From assembly GCA_009773555.1 (NCBI GenBank), contig WSXZ01000042.1:1-34501 (forward strand): a stretch of DNA of 34,501 bases. The letters run 5' to 3'. Shown here one piece after another: positions 8,760-16,953 of the stretch (the stretch's first letter is position 1; every line of letters starts with the position of its first letter). The notes beneath the pieces were generated by a model. The model was given only the letters and a program-made list of their open reading frames with translations. It did not search any database and was not told where the DNA came from. This DNA comes from Methylocystaceae bacterium. GTDB taxonomy: Bacteria; Pseudomonadota; Alphaproteobacteria; Rhizobiales; Beijerinckiaceae. Position numbers and translations under genes: made by a program.

Positions 8760-9539
8760 ATGAAGACAGCGATCTCGGCCCTGGCTCTGGCGACGGCGCT
8801 TTTCGCCGGCGCCGCGAACGCCGCCGATCTACCCTCCCACAAGGCTCCTCCGCCGTACATCCCCCCGCCGCCGATCATGACCTGGACCGGGTTCTACGCC
8901 GGTCTTAACCTCGGCGGTGGCTTCTACGCCAGCAATTCCTCCAATCAGGGTTGGAACGGCGGCTGGAACAACGGCAACAACAACACCGGCGGTGTCATCG
9001 GCGGCGGTCAGCTCGGCTATAACTTCCAGGTTACGCCGATGTTCGTCGTCGGCGTCGAGACCGACTTCCAGGGCACCAGCCTTGGTTCGGGCGGCGGCAA
9101 CAACAACAACTGGTGGTTGTTGGGCGGCGGCTTCGGCGGCGGCGGCGCTGGTTCGGCGCGCCTGAACTGGTTCGGCACCGTTCGCGGCCGCGTCGGCATC
9201 ACCCTGCTGAGCCCGCAACTGTTGGTCTACGGCACGGGCGGCTTCGCCTATGGCGAAGTGCAGCGCAACAGCTGGTTCAACCAGAACAGCGCCGTGCAGA
9301 CGGGCTGGACCGCTGGCGGCGGCGCCGAGTGGATGTTCTTCCCGAACTGGTCCGCCAAGGTCGAGTATCTGTATACGCAGATCAGCGGCAGCAACAGCAA
9401 CAACAACTGGCTGTTTGCGTTCAACCCGGGTTGGGGCCTGAACAATGTGAACAACCGCACGCGCTTCCACACGATCCGCGCGGGCATCAACTACCACTTC
9501 AACTTCGGCTCCCCGGCGCCGGTGTTGGCCAAGTACTAA
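8760..9539 (+). CDS. Outer-membrane beta-barrel (porin-like) protein
   Basis: This 259-residue protein has a clear signal peptide of about 22 residues ending ANAAD. A proline-rich linker follows (residues about 25-40), then the TWTGFYAGLNLGGGF opening strand found in the small outer-membrane barrel family of Rhizobiales (Omp25/31-like). The body is rich in Gly, Asn, Trp and Tyr with alternating hydrophobic strands and several NNN runs in predicted loops. The closing strand contains HTIRAGINYHF, followed by an unusual dozen-residue tail. ATG 8760 is chosen because AAGGA lies 7 nt upstream; TTG 8736 and ATG 8745 are weaker. A strong terminator follows. It probably contributes to outer-membrane integrity; no substrate can be inferred. 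Confidence 0.9.
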   Translation: MKTAISALALATALFAGAANAADLPSHKAPPPYIPPPPIMTWTGFYAGLNLGGGFYASNSSNQGWNGGWNNGNNNTGGVIGGGQLGYNFQVTPMFVVGVETDFQGTSLGSGGGNNNNWWLLGGGFGGGGAGSARLNWFGTVRGRVGITLLSPQLLVYGTGGFAYGEVQRNSWFNQNSAVQTGWTAGGGAEWMFFPNWSAKVEYLYTQISGSNSNNNWLFAFNPGWGLNNVNNRTRFHTIRAGINYHFNFGSPAPVLAKY

Positions 9540-9571
9540 TCCGACGGATCGACCTTACGGTCGAGAGAATG

Positions 9572-9603
9572 GGCCCGGTCCTCGCGACCGGGCCTTTTCT
9601 TTT
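9572..9603 (+). terminator. Rho-independent terminator of the beta-barrel gene
   Basis: A nine-base-pair GC-rich stem (9572-9580 with 9586-9594, loop CTCGC) is followed at once by TTTTCTTTT. It starts 33 bp after the stop codon. This is a textbook intrinsic terminator, consistent with a strongly expressed single-gene unit. Confidence 0.93.
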
Positions 9604-9631
9604 GCGTCTTCCGTCTCTTGTCCGCGTCCCT

Positions 9632-9741
9632 ACAGCAGGTTCCGAAAAAGTTGACAGACTTTTTCGATGCGAATTGCTCCACCATTTTGATTTTGAGCGA
9701 TTCCTTCCCGATCACATGATTCCATGTGATCGGGAAGCGCT
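9632..9741. repeat. Double-hairpin palindromic element between the porin-like gene and fabD
   Basis: Two perfect inverted repeats lie side by side: a 9-bp stem at 9643-9651/9658-9666 with a 6-base loop, and a 15-bp stem at 9704-9718/9723-9737 with a 4-base loop. The element fills the gap between two converging genes. The combination resembles repetitive extragenic palindromes common in Rhizobiales genomes. The second hairpin could also end fabD transcription. Only one copy is in this window, so its repeat nature is inferred. Confidence 0.7.
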
Positions 9742-10689
9742 CTAAGCGAAGGCGCGATAGGCGTCGAAATCCGCGGGCGCGCCCACGGAAACGCCCGCTG
9801 CCTGCGGCGCGATCCGCTTCAAAAGCCCCGCGAGAACCTTGCCCGAGCCGCATTCGACGAACTTCGTCGCGCCGTGACTCGCCATATAGGCCACGCATTC
9901 GCGCCAGCGCACCGCGCCGGTGACCTGCTCGACGAGCAGTCGGCGAATCGTTTCCGGGTCCTGTGTCGGCTCCGCCGTCACATTGGCGACGACCGGAACA
10001 CGCGGGGCGCTGATCGCCGCTCCGGCGAGCGCTTCGCGCATGGCGTCTGCGGCGGGCTGCATCAGCGCACAATGGAAGGGCGCGGAGACCGGCAGCAGCA
10101 GCGCGCGTTTGATTCCCTTCTCCCTGGCGATATCGATCGCCTTGTCGACGGCGGTCTTCGCGCCGGAAATCACCACCTGGCCGCCGCCATTGTCATTGGC
10201 GACCTGGCAGACGCCGTTCGCCGCGGTCGTCGCCTCCTCTGCAACGGCGCGTGCTTGATCGAGATCGGCGCCGAGCAGCGCCGCCATGGCGCCTTCTCCG
10301 ACAGGGACCGCCTTCTGCATGGCGTCGCCGCGAATGCGCAACAGCCGCGCGGTGTCAAAAATCGTCAGCGCGCCCGCCGCCGCAAGAGCGGAATATTCAC
10401 CGAGCGAATGGCCGGCGACGAAGGCCGCGTCGCGCGGAAGTTCAAGGCCGCATTCGGCTTCCAGGGCGCGAATCGTCGCGAGCGAAACCGCCATCAGCGC
10501 CGGCTGGGCGTTGGCGGTGAGCGTCAGCTCGGCTTCAGGACCTTCGAACATCAGTTTCGATAGCGGCTGCGACAGCGCATCGTCGACCTCTGCGAAAACC
10601 GCGCGCGCGGGCTCGAAGGCGTCGAACAGCGCCTTCCCCATGCCGACCGCCTGAGATCCCTGACCGGGAAAAATGAAAGCCTTCTGCAT
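9742..10689 (-). CDS. fabD: Malonyl CoA-acyl carrier protein transacylase
   Basis: FabD moves malonyl from CoA to ACP, feeding fatty acid elongation. The 315-residue protein opens with AFIFPGQGSQAVGMG and carries the catalytic serine Ser95 in AGHSLGEYS. The catalytic His lies in the APFHCALM segment, and a conserved VVANVTAEP stretch follows. ATG at 10687-10689 is placed exactly before the conserved N-terminus, with AGGGACGG upstream; longer frames add unconserved residues. It would normally sit directly before fabG; here the beta-barrel gene and a palindromic element lie between them. Confidence 0.96.
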   Translation of the reverse strand: MQKAFIFPGQGSQAVGMGKALFDAFEPARAVFAEVDDALSQPLSKLMFEGPEAELTLTANAQPALMAVSLATIRALEAECGLELPRDAAFVAGHSLGEYSALAAAGALTIFDTARLLRIRGDAMQKAVPVGEGAMAALLGADLDQARAVAEEATTAANGVCQVANDNGGGQVVISGAKTAVDKAIDIAREKGIKRALLLPVSAPFHCALMQPAADAMREALAGAAISAPRVPVVANVTAEPTQDPETIRRLLVEQVTGAVRWRECVAYMASHGATKFVECGSGKVLAGLLKRIAPQAAGVSVGAPADFDAYRAFA

Positions 10690-10797
10690 GCGTAACCGTC
10701 CCTGCTTTATTATTGTTTGGGTCGCCGCGTGTGGCGCAGGGGGGTTCGCCGTGTCAAGTTGGCGGGCGTAAGGTTGAAACGCGCGCTGGAGCTGGAG

Positions 10798-11364
10798 ATG
10801 AGCCAAACGACATGCGGCGGCGACCGCGGCCGCTTCAATCGGCGCGCCGCGCTGGCGACGATCGGCGCAGGTTTCGGGCTAGCCTTTGGCGCCGCGCCGG
10901 CGCATGGCCATGCCAAGCGCGCGCCCGTCCTGCCGGAGGATGAGGGATTTATGCGCTTGGCGATCGCTGAAGCCGCCAAGGGCGACTTTCCCTTTGGCGC
11001 CGTCATCGTGCGCGACGGCAAGGTCGTCTCGACGGGACGCAATCTCGGCGTGACGAACAACGATCCAACCGCGCATGGCGAGATGGTGGCGATTCGCCGC
11101 TTCGTCGCCGACAATCCGGCCAAGGATCTCAAGGGCGCGACGCTTTACACGTCGGGCGAGCCCTGCCCGATGTGCATGGGCGCGATCGTCTGGTGCGGAC
11201 TCGGGCGTGTCGTCTACGCTGCGTCGATCGAGCAGCTTGAGAAGCGAATCGGCCAGATCATGATCACGAGCAAAGCTGTGGCGCAGGCCGCGCCGTTTGA
11301 AACCGTCGAGATCACCGGCGGCGTGCTGGCGACGGAGGCCCTGGCGCTCTTCGACAAGAAATAG
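10798..11364 (+). CDS. Nucleoside/guanine deaminase-family protein with Tat-like leader
   Basis: This 188-residue protein has the cytidine/deoxycytidylate deaminase fold. The zinc site is visible as His93-Gly-Glu95 (AHGEMVAIRR) and Cys123/Cys126 in EPCPMCMGAIVWC. The layout is closest to guanine deaminase (GuaD) and related nucleoside deaminases, but the substrate cannot be fixed. Oddly, residues about 11-38 look like a twin-arginine leader: RFNRRAALA, then a Gly/Ala-rich hydrophobic stretch, then an APAHG site. The enzyme may therefore act in the periplasm. ATG 10798 has GGAG just upstream; a GTG- or ATG-like start further up would add a basic, unconserved leader. It is transcribed divergently from fabD and ends at a strong inverted repeat. 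Confidence 0.83.
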   Translation: MSQTTCGGDRGRFNRRAALATIGAGFGLAFGAAPAHGHAKRAPVLPEDEGFMRLAIAEAAKGDFPFGAVIVRDGKVVSTGRNLGVTNNDPTAHGEMVAIRRFVADNPAKDLKGATLYTSGEPCPMCMGAIVWCGLGRVVYAASIEQLEKRIGQIMITSKAVAQAAPFETVEITGGVLATEALALFDKK

Positions 11365-11402
11365 CCGGCGCTAGCGCTGAGCTTGACCATTCCGGCGATT
11401 CG

Positions 11403-11433
11403 CTAAGGCCCCTCTTTTAAGGAGGGGCCTTAG
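11403..11433 (+). terminator. Inverted repeat after the deaminase gene
   Basis: A perfect 12-bp stem (11403-11414 with 11422-11433) with a T-rich loop lies 39 bp after the stop. No T-run follows on the plus strand, so it is either a hairpin terminator of lower quality or a transcript-stabilising stem. Confidence 0.6.
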
Positions 11434-11512
11434 GCTTCGAAACAGCGCTAGCCATTTCGCTGTCCGTCAGGTGACGGGCGGGACGCGGCATGGGCGATTA
11501 TGAGCCCGATGA

Positions 11513-11725
11513 TCAGCCCTTGCCCCATCGGCGCTTCTGCTTGAGGCAGCCGTTGCCGAACGTGCCCCAGGACGCCGGATTCTTCTTGCCGCAGCGCCAA
11601 GAGAGGGTGGCGTTCTCGACAGATTCACCCGGCGCCTTCAACGAAACGCCTATCGGCGCGGCGTTCGCATCGACGCTCAGAGAGCCGGCCGCGATCGCGG
11701 CGGCAAGAAACAATGCAGTCTTCAT
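11513..11725 (-). CDS. Small secreted cysteine-containing protein of unknown function
   Basis: The gene encodes 70 residues starting at ATG 11723-11725, with a GGAGAAAT ribosome site upstream. A signal peptide (MKTALFLAAAIAAGSLSVDANA) is followed by a short mature part of about 48 residues. It has two Cys (WRCGKKNPASWGTFGNGC) flanking a Trp/Gly segment, and a basic KQKRRW end. The two Cys could form one disulfide in the periplasm. The WxCG...GC spacing recalls short secreted proteins common in Bradyrhizobium-type genomes, but I cannot assign a family. A longer upstream extension is possible but has no initiation signal. Confidence 0.7.
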   Translation of the reverse strand: MKTALFLAAAIAAGSLSVDANAAPIGVSLKAPGESVENATLSWRCGKKNPASWGTFGNGCLKQKRRWGKG

Positions 11726-11949
11726 CAAATTTCTCCATAAATGAGTCTCAATAACATTTGCGACGAACACGAAATTTCTCCGCAAACGCTTGTCCTGCAA
11801 TTGCAAGACGAGACGACCTTACGAATAAAAGGGGCGGACGAACGTGCGGCGGCGCACGGCGGCGATGAGATCTGCAAGTGGCGGGAAATCCGCCTGATCG
11901 ACTCGCCAATCGCTGACAGGGAGCGTGCAGACTCGTCAGAGTCGCGCGC

Positions 11950-12525
11950 TCACTCGCGGGCGATCTCGACCAGGACTTCGTTGCGCCGGTTCCAAGGCAG
12001 CGTCCATGGCGGGTCGTAGAAGGCGTATTGCGGATCGCCCTTGGGAGAGATCCCCTGGCGTTTCAGATAATCGAGCAGCTTCGCCTGGTTTTCGGCGAGG
12101 GCGTCGTCTCCGGCGAGTCCGGAGAAGCGAATCGCCGCCATGCGCTTGCCCGGCGCGGCGGCGAGTTTGACCTCTGCGCTGTTGGGCTTGGGCAGGCTCG
12201 CCATGCTGTATTCGGCGGGCATGGTGAAGCGCACTTTCCAATCGCCGCCCTTCCACTCCTGTCCGACGGGGGCGGTCATGGCGATTTTCCGCTGCGGGGA
12301 ATTGTCGCCGAAAATATAACCGGCGAGGCGGCGGAAGCCTTCGCTAATGGCCGCGCCGCGCTCGCCGGCGACCGTCGTCTCCGCGACGATCTGCGGCGCG
12401 TAGTCGCGAATTTCGATGGCCCCTGACGAGGCGACCACCGAATATCGTGCATGCTCCACATCGGAATCCGCGCGTGCGGGGGCAGCCGCGATGAGCCCGA
12501 CGAGGATGGCAAGAAAACGCCGCAT
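11950..12525 (-). CDS. SOUL-family heme-binding protein, exported
   Basis: This 191-residue protein has a signal peptide of about 19 residues (ends APARA). The SOUL/HBP fold follows: EHARYSVVASSGAIEIRDYAPQIVAETTV near the N-terminus, the FRRLAGYIFGDN motif, IAMTAPVGQE, and a C-terminal YAFYDPPWTLPWNRRNEVLVEI block. SOUL proteins bind heme or porphyrins in eukaryotes; the role in bacteria is not established, and the export signal places this one in the periplasm. AGAGGA lies 8 nt before ATG 12523-12525. No heme ligand can be assigned with confidence. Confidence 0.88.
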   Translation of the reverse strand: MRRFLAILVGLIAAAPARADSDVEHARYSVVASSGAIEIRDYAPQIVAETTVAGERGAAISEGFRRLAGYIFGDNSPQRKIAMTAPVGQEWKGGDWKVRFTMPAEYSMASLPKPNSAEVKLAAAPGKRMAAIRFSGLAGDDALAENQAKLLDYLKRQGISPKGDPQYAFYDPPWTLPWNRRNEVLVEIARE

Positions 12526-12692
12526 CTCCTGGGTCCTCTTCTCTAATAGGTAAGATGAGGCGCGGCAGGGCGGCGGACCAGTCGGAACGGCGCCAATGAG
12601 GGGCGGTTTTTCGCCAGGGATGTCGGATCGACCGCATTTCGATTTTCCCCAGCCGAGGCCGGATGTAGAATAGCGCGACCTCGAGGCTGACG

Positions 12693-13892
12693 ATGAAGCT
12701 GGAACGGCGGCAAGATAGGGCTATCTCGGATGTCTTCATCACCGAGGAGCTGGAGCGCCGCGCTCCAAAGGAGACTGATTCACTTCAAGAAAAGCTGGCG
12801 CTACAAGATCTCGCCGGACGCATGGCCGACCATCCGGCGGAGGTTCTGCCTCGGTTTGTCGACCTGGCGATGGAAATGACCGGAGGCGTATCGGCGGGGC
12901 TCAGCCTTTACGAGCCAGATCCCGGCCCCGGCGTATTTCGGTGGCGCTATCTGCGCGGGCGGCTGGCGCCGTTCGAGCACGCGACGACGCCACGAAATTC
13001 TAGCCCCTGCGGGGTCACTCTCGACTGCAATAGACCGGTGTTATCGTCGCATCCGGAGCGCGTGTATGACTGGATTTCGGATGCCGGCATCGTCGTGCCC
13101 GAAGTATTGCTGGTGCCGCTTTATCTTGGCGGCAAGGAGCCGCTAGGAACGCTTTGGATTGTTTCCGACAAGGAAGGTCATTTCGACAGCGGCCATGCTC
13201 GTGTGCTGACTGAGCTTGCAGGGTTTGTGGGGATTGCGCTGCGAATGCTGGACTCTGAGCGGCAGCTCAAGGCTGCCCTGGAGCAGCAGGAGAGGCTGAC
13301 CAGCGAGATGAGCCACCGAGTGAAGAACCTCTTCGCGCTCACCGCAGGCATTGTCCGGGTGAGCGAGAAGGCGGCGAAGACTCCGGCAGAGATGTCAAAG
13401 ATGGTTTCGGGCCGACTGGACGCGTTGGCGGAAGCCGATGCTCTGGTGCGCCGTAGTTTCGCAAACAAAGCGCAGGCCGAAATGGTCGACCTCGCGGAAC
13501 TGGTCGCCAAGATCATGCGGCCGCATGCGCCGCCCGACACGCGAAGCCACTTCGTTGTGGAAGGTCCGCGGATTTTGTTGGGCCAGCGCGCCACAAATGG
13601 CCTTGCGCTGGTGTTGCACGAACTTGCGACCAATGCGGCGAAACACGGCGCGCTCAAATCACAAGAAGGCGTGGTGGCGCTTTCTTGGCGTGCTGAGGGG
13701 GAGCAACTCGTCCTGTGTTGGTTGGAGCGTGGCGGGCCCAAGATTGCGCGCCCGCCAGAAAGCAGCGGCTTCGGCACAAGATTGTCGCAGTCGACGATCA
13801 TCAGCCAATTCGAAGGCGAGCTGAGCTATGGATGGAAGCCTGACGGCTTGATCGTATCGATGAAAATTCCTGTCGTCGCCCTATCCAAGTAA
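12693..13892 (+). CDS. GAF-domain HWE-family sensor histidine kinase
   Basis: This is a soluble 399-residue kinase. Residues about 45-185 form a GAF-like sensing domain (VDLAMEMTGGVSAGLSLYE through LLVPLYLGGKEPLGTLWIV). The phosphorylation site is His208 in SEMSHRVKNLFAL. The ATP domain shows HELATNAAKHGAL (309-321), the W-L-E element in CWLERGG (343-347) that gives the HWE class its name, and the GFGTRLSQ glycine box. HWE/HisKA_2 kinases in Alphaproteobacteria often act on PhyR or on single-domain regulators. No response regulator gene is adjacent. No membrane segment is seen, so the signal is cytosolic. The start has a weak ribosome site and could shift by a few codons. Confidence 0.88.
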   Translation: MKLERRQDRAISDVFITEELERRAPKETDSLQEKLALQDLAGRMADHPAEVLPRFVDLAMEMTGGVSAGLSLYEPDPGPGVFRWRYLRGRLAPFEHATTPRNSSPCGVTLDCNRPVLSSHPERVYDWISDAGIVVPEVLLVPLYLGGKEPLGTLWIVSDKEGHFDSGHARVLTELAGFVGIALRMLDSERQLKAALEQQERLTSEMSHRVKNLFALTAGIVRVSEKAAKTPAEMSKMVSGRLDALAEADALVRRSFANKAQAEMVDLAELVAKIMRPHAPPDTRSHFVVEGPRILLGQRATNGLALVLHELATNAAKHGALKSQEGVVALSWRAEGEQLVLCWLERGGPKIARPPESSGFGTRLSQSTIISQFEGELSYGWKPDGLIVSMKIPVVALSK

Positions 13893-14036
13893 TACTCTGT
13901 CGGGGCGCGGAGCAACTTGAACGGCCATATCGGATTGCTCGAAGCTTTGCGCGTGGCATGTCCGTTATCTGGCTGCGTGAGCGAGTTGCATCAATTCGAG
14001 AGCCTGAAAGCCCACTTCTACAATTCACGTACTCGG

Positions 14037-14831
14037 TCACACGGTCGCTTTGTCAAATCCCCCCGGATACAGGATGCACCGCTTTCTGTCGGTCGAATCG
14101 ATCAGCGCCGTTGGGTTGGACAAAATCGATTGAACGGCTTTGTCGAGGGCTTCAGCTGATGGGGCGGAGATTGAACCCTCTCTTGGCAGCTGGTGCGCTC
14201 CGTCCTCGCGCAGTCGGTATTCGATGGTCGCCCAGGTCTGGCCCAGGAATGAACGCCATCGAATATTGGTTATATTCGCCGGAACCGCAGTGCCGTGTTC
14301 GAGCAGCCGTTTCTCCTGCAAATATAGCCGCTGACTCAAGAAAATTGAAAATCCGCACAACACCAGCAGACCGGCCGCTATACCGCCGCTAAATCGGAAA
14401 GAGCGGTGCGGAAAGAATGTTTCCTCCATGCGTGGGTAACGGACTGACGAAAGACTTGGATCGAGGGGGTCATAAACGATGCTAACTCTTGATCCGCGGC
14501 TCAGCTGATCGAAGTAGCTCCGCGCCACGTTATCCCAAGAACTGACCACTTCGCCTGTGAGAGTTATGAATTCATATGAAATCGATTCGAAATTCGTACG
14601 GCGCGCACTTTGTTCCGTCTGTCCTATCACGCGGCCTTCTACGGTAACGCCTCGGAGGCTTAAAGCCTGCTCTCGCAGCTTTGTGTAAGTCGTAGTTCCA
14701 AGTAAGGCGGCTGCCACACCGACACAAAGCGCCACAGCTATCCCCTGCTCGCAAAGAAACCTCGGTGATCTCGCCACCTTTCTTGGAAGCGGCTGGCGCA
14801 GCTCGGGAGGAGGCAACCAATGATCTGTCAT
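14037..14831 (-). CDS. DUF3592-like membrane protein
   Basis: This 264-residue protein has two predicted membrane helices: about residues 28-46 (GIAVALCVGVAAALLGTTTY) and about 148-166 (GGIAAGLLVLCGFSIFLS). The extracytoplasmic region between them contains a VEGRVIGQTEQ strand and a SRVSIVYDPLDPSLSSV segment. That V-x-Y-x-P-x-x-P pattern is typical of DUF3592 proteins. A second soluble part follows the last helix. Function is unknown. Base composition is visibly less GC-rich than the metabolic genes around it, hinting at a different origin. It converges with the histidine kinase gene. Confidence 0.7.
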   Translation of the reverse strand: MTDHWLPPPELRQPLPRKVARSPRFLCEQGIAVALCVGVAAALLGTTTYTKLREQALSLRGVTVEGRVIGQTEQSARRTNFESISYEFITLTGEVVSSWDNVARSYFDQLSRGSRVSIVYDPLDPSLSSVRYPRMEETFFPHRSFRFSGGIAAGLLVLCGFSIFLSQRLYLQEKRLLEHGTAVPANITNIRWRSFLGQTWATIEYRLREDGAHQLPREGSISAPSAEALDKAVQSILSNPTALIDSTDRKRCILYPGGFDKATV

Positions 14832-14901
14832 ACTGGTTATCCAACACAGCTGGCGATTCTCAGTAGTTGAATCGCAATAGATACAGACTGCAGAATGCCA
14901 G

Positions 14902-16784
14902 TTATCTCTCCGCCCTCTCTCGTACCAACTCCTCCACCACCCCAGGATCGGCGAGCGTCGATGTATCCCCCAACGCGCCGAACTCCCCTTCGGCGATCTT
15001 GCGCAGGATGCGCCGCATGATTTTTCCAGAGCGCGTCTTCGGCAGTCCCGGCGCGAATTGCACGATGTCGGGCGTTGCGATCGGCCCGATCTCGTGGCGC
15101 ACCCAATGCACCAGATCCTTGCGCAGATGTTCGCTCGGCGTCACGCCCTGATTGAGCGTGACGAAGGCGTAGATGCCCTGCCCCTTGATGTCGTGCGGAT
15201 AGCCGACGACGGCCGCTTCCGACACTTTCTCATGCGCGACGAGCGCGCTCTCGACTTCCGCCGTGCCGAGGCGATGGCCCGAGACATTGATGACGTCGTC
15301 GACGCGGCCGGTGATCCAGTAATCGCCGAAATATTTGCCGGGAAAGGCCGAGAAATAGGTCTGCGCGAAACGTTCGTGGTCGCCATAAACGGTGCGCATC
15401 TGTCCCGGCCATGAATCGGCGATGACCAGCAAGCCTTCGCACGCGCCTTCGAGAATATTGCCGAGTTGATCGACGATCTCCGGCGCGACGCCGAAGAACG
15501 GCCGCGTCGCCGAGCCGGGCTTCAGATCAATCGCGCCAGGAAGCGGCGAGATCAGCACGCCGCCGGTCTCCGTCTGCCACCATGTGTCGACGATCGGACA
15601 GCGGCCTTCGCCGACAACGCGGTGATACCATTCCCACGCTTCCGGATTGATCGGCTCGCCAACCGAGCCGAGCAGGCGCAGCGATTTGCGGCTGGTCTTT
15701 TTGACGGGCGCCTCGCCCGCCGCCATCAGCGCGCGAATGGCGGTCGGCGCCGTGTAGAAAATATCGACCTTATGCTTGTCGATGATCTCCCAGAAAGCAC
15801 GCCTTCGAACATCAGCGTCGTCGCGCCATTGGCGAGCGGGCCGTAGACAATATAGCTGTGTCCGGTCACCCAGCCGACGTCGGCCGTGCACCAATAGACG
15901 TCGCCCTCGCGATAGTCGAAGACGAGTTCATGGGTGAGCGATGTGTAGACGAGATAGCCGCCGGTCGTATGCAGCGCGCCCTTCGGCTTGCCGGTCGAGC
16001 CGGACGTGTAAAGGATGAACAGCGGATCTTCCGCGTCCATCTCCGCATAGGGACAATCGGCGTGCACGCGCGCGGCTTCTTCCTCATAGCGGAAGTCGCG
16101 GCCGGGCTGCATGTCGATCTCGGCGCCGGTGCGCGTCACGACGATGACCGTCTTCGCGGAAACCTTGTCGAGCGCCGCGTCGACATTGGCTTTCAGCGGA
16201 ATTCTCTTGCCGCCGCGCAGGCCTTCGTCCGCCGTGACGATGACCTGTGATTCAGCGTCGGCGATGCGCCCGGCGAGCGAATCCGGCGAGAAGCCGCCAA
16301 AGACCACTGAATGAACGGCGCCGATGCGCGCGCAGGCGAGCATGGCGAAAGCGGCCTCTGGGATCATCGGCAGATAGATGGTGACGCGGTCGCCCTTCTT
16401 GACGCCGTGCCTCTTGAGCACATTGGCGAAGCGGCAGACTTCTTCATGCAGCTCGGCGTAAGTGATGTGGCGCGAGACGGAAGGATCGTCGCCTTCCCAG
16501 ATGATCGCGGTCTTGTTGGCGCGCTCCGGCAGATGCCGGTCGATGCAATTCATCGCGACATTGGTCGTGCCGTCCTCGAACCAGCGTATCGAAACATTAT
16601 GGGTGTCGAAGCTCGTGCGCTTCACTTTCGTAAAGGGCGTGATCCAGTCGATGCGCTGCGCCTGCTCGGCCCAGAAGCCGTCGGGGTCTTTGATGGAGCG
16701 TTCGTAGAGCCGGCGATAGCTCTCGTGGTCGATGCGCGCGCGCGTTTTCCAGTCGTCGGGGACGGGGTAGATTTTTTGCGACAT
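14902..16784 (-). pseudogene. acs: Acetyl-CoA synthetase gene with internal frameshifting deletion
   Basis: Acs activates acetate to acetyl-CoA through acetyl-AMP. The upstream part (ATG 16782-16784, GGAG upstream) encodes residues 1 to about 328 with the normal N-terminus, the ATP loop [15 protein letters not shown] and [10 protein letters not shown]. After that Val (codon 15798-15800) the frame is lost. Reading resumes after two bases in another frame at [24 protein letters not shown] and continues normally to the end, including the acetylatable Lys in [11 protein letters not shown]. Family members have about eight residues between these blocks, so 22 nt seem to be missing; adding them restores one frame of 634 residues. 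Everything else is intact. It is either a recent inactivating mutation or an assembly fault. Confidence 0.9.
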
Positions 16785-16821
16785 TCGTTTCTCCATCGAC
16801 GCATTCCGTCACCGCTCCGCC

Positions 16822-16930
16822 CGTCATGGCCGGGCTTGTCCCGGCCATCCACGTCTTTATGACGACGCAGATTGGGAGAACATGGCGCAGTGTCTCGGCG
16901 TGGATGCCCGCGACAAGCGCGGGCATGACG
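16822..16930. repeat. Palindromic intergenic repeat, family 1, copy A
   Basis: The element lies upstream of acs. It starts CGTCATGGCCGGGCTTGTCC and ends with a near-reverse complement (GGATGCCCG...GGGCATGACG). Each end is itself an inverted repeat, giving two hairpins around a variable centre. The first 32 bases match copy B (27163-27247) exactly. Confidence 0.85.
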
Positions 16931-16953
16931 CCCATGGGATTGAAGTGCGCAGC

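Noticed and set aside
15726-15894. Reading acs as two separate overlapping genes
   Set aside because: Both frames carry complementary halves of one enzyme, and the second frame's first 20 or so residues are not Acs sequence.
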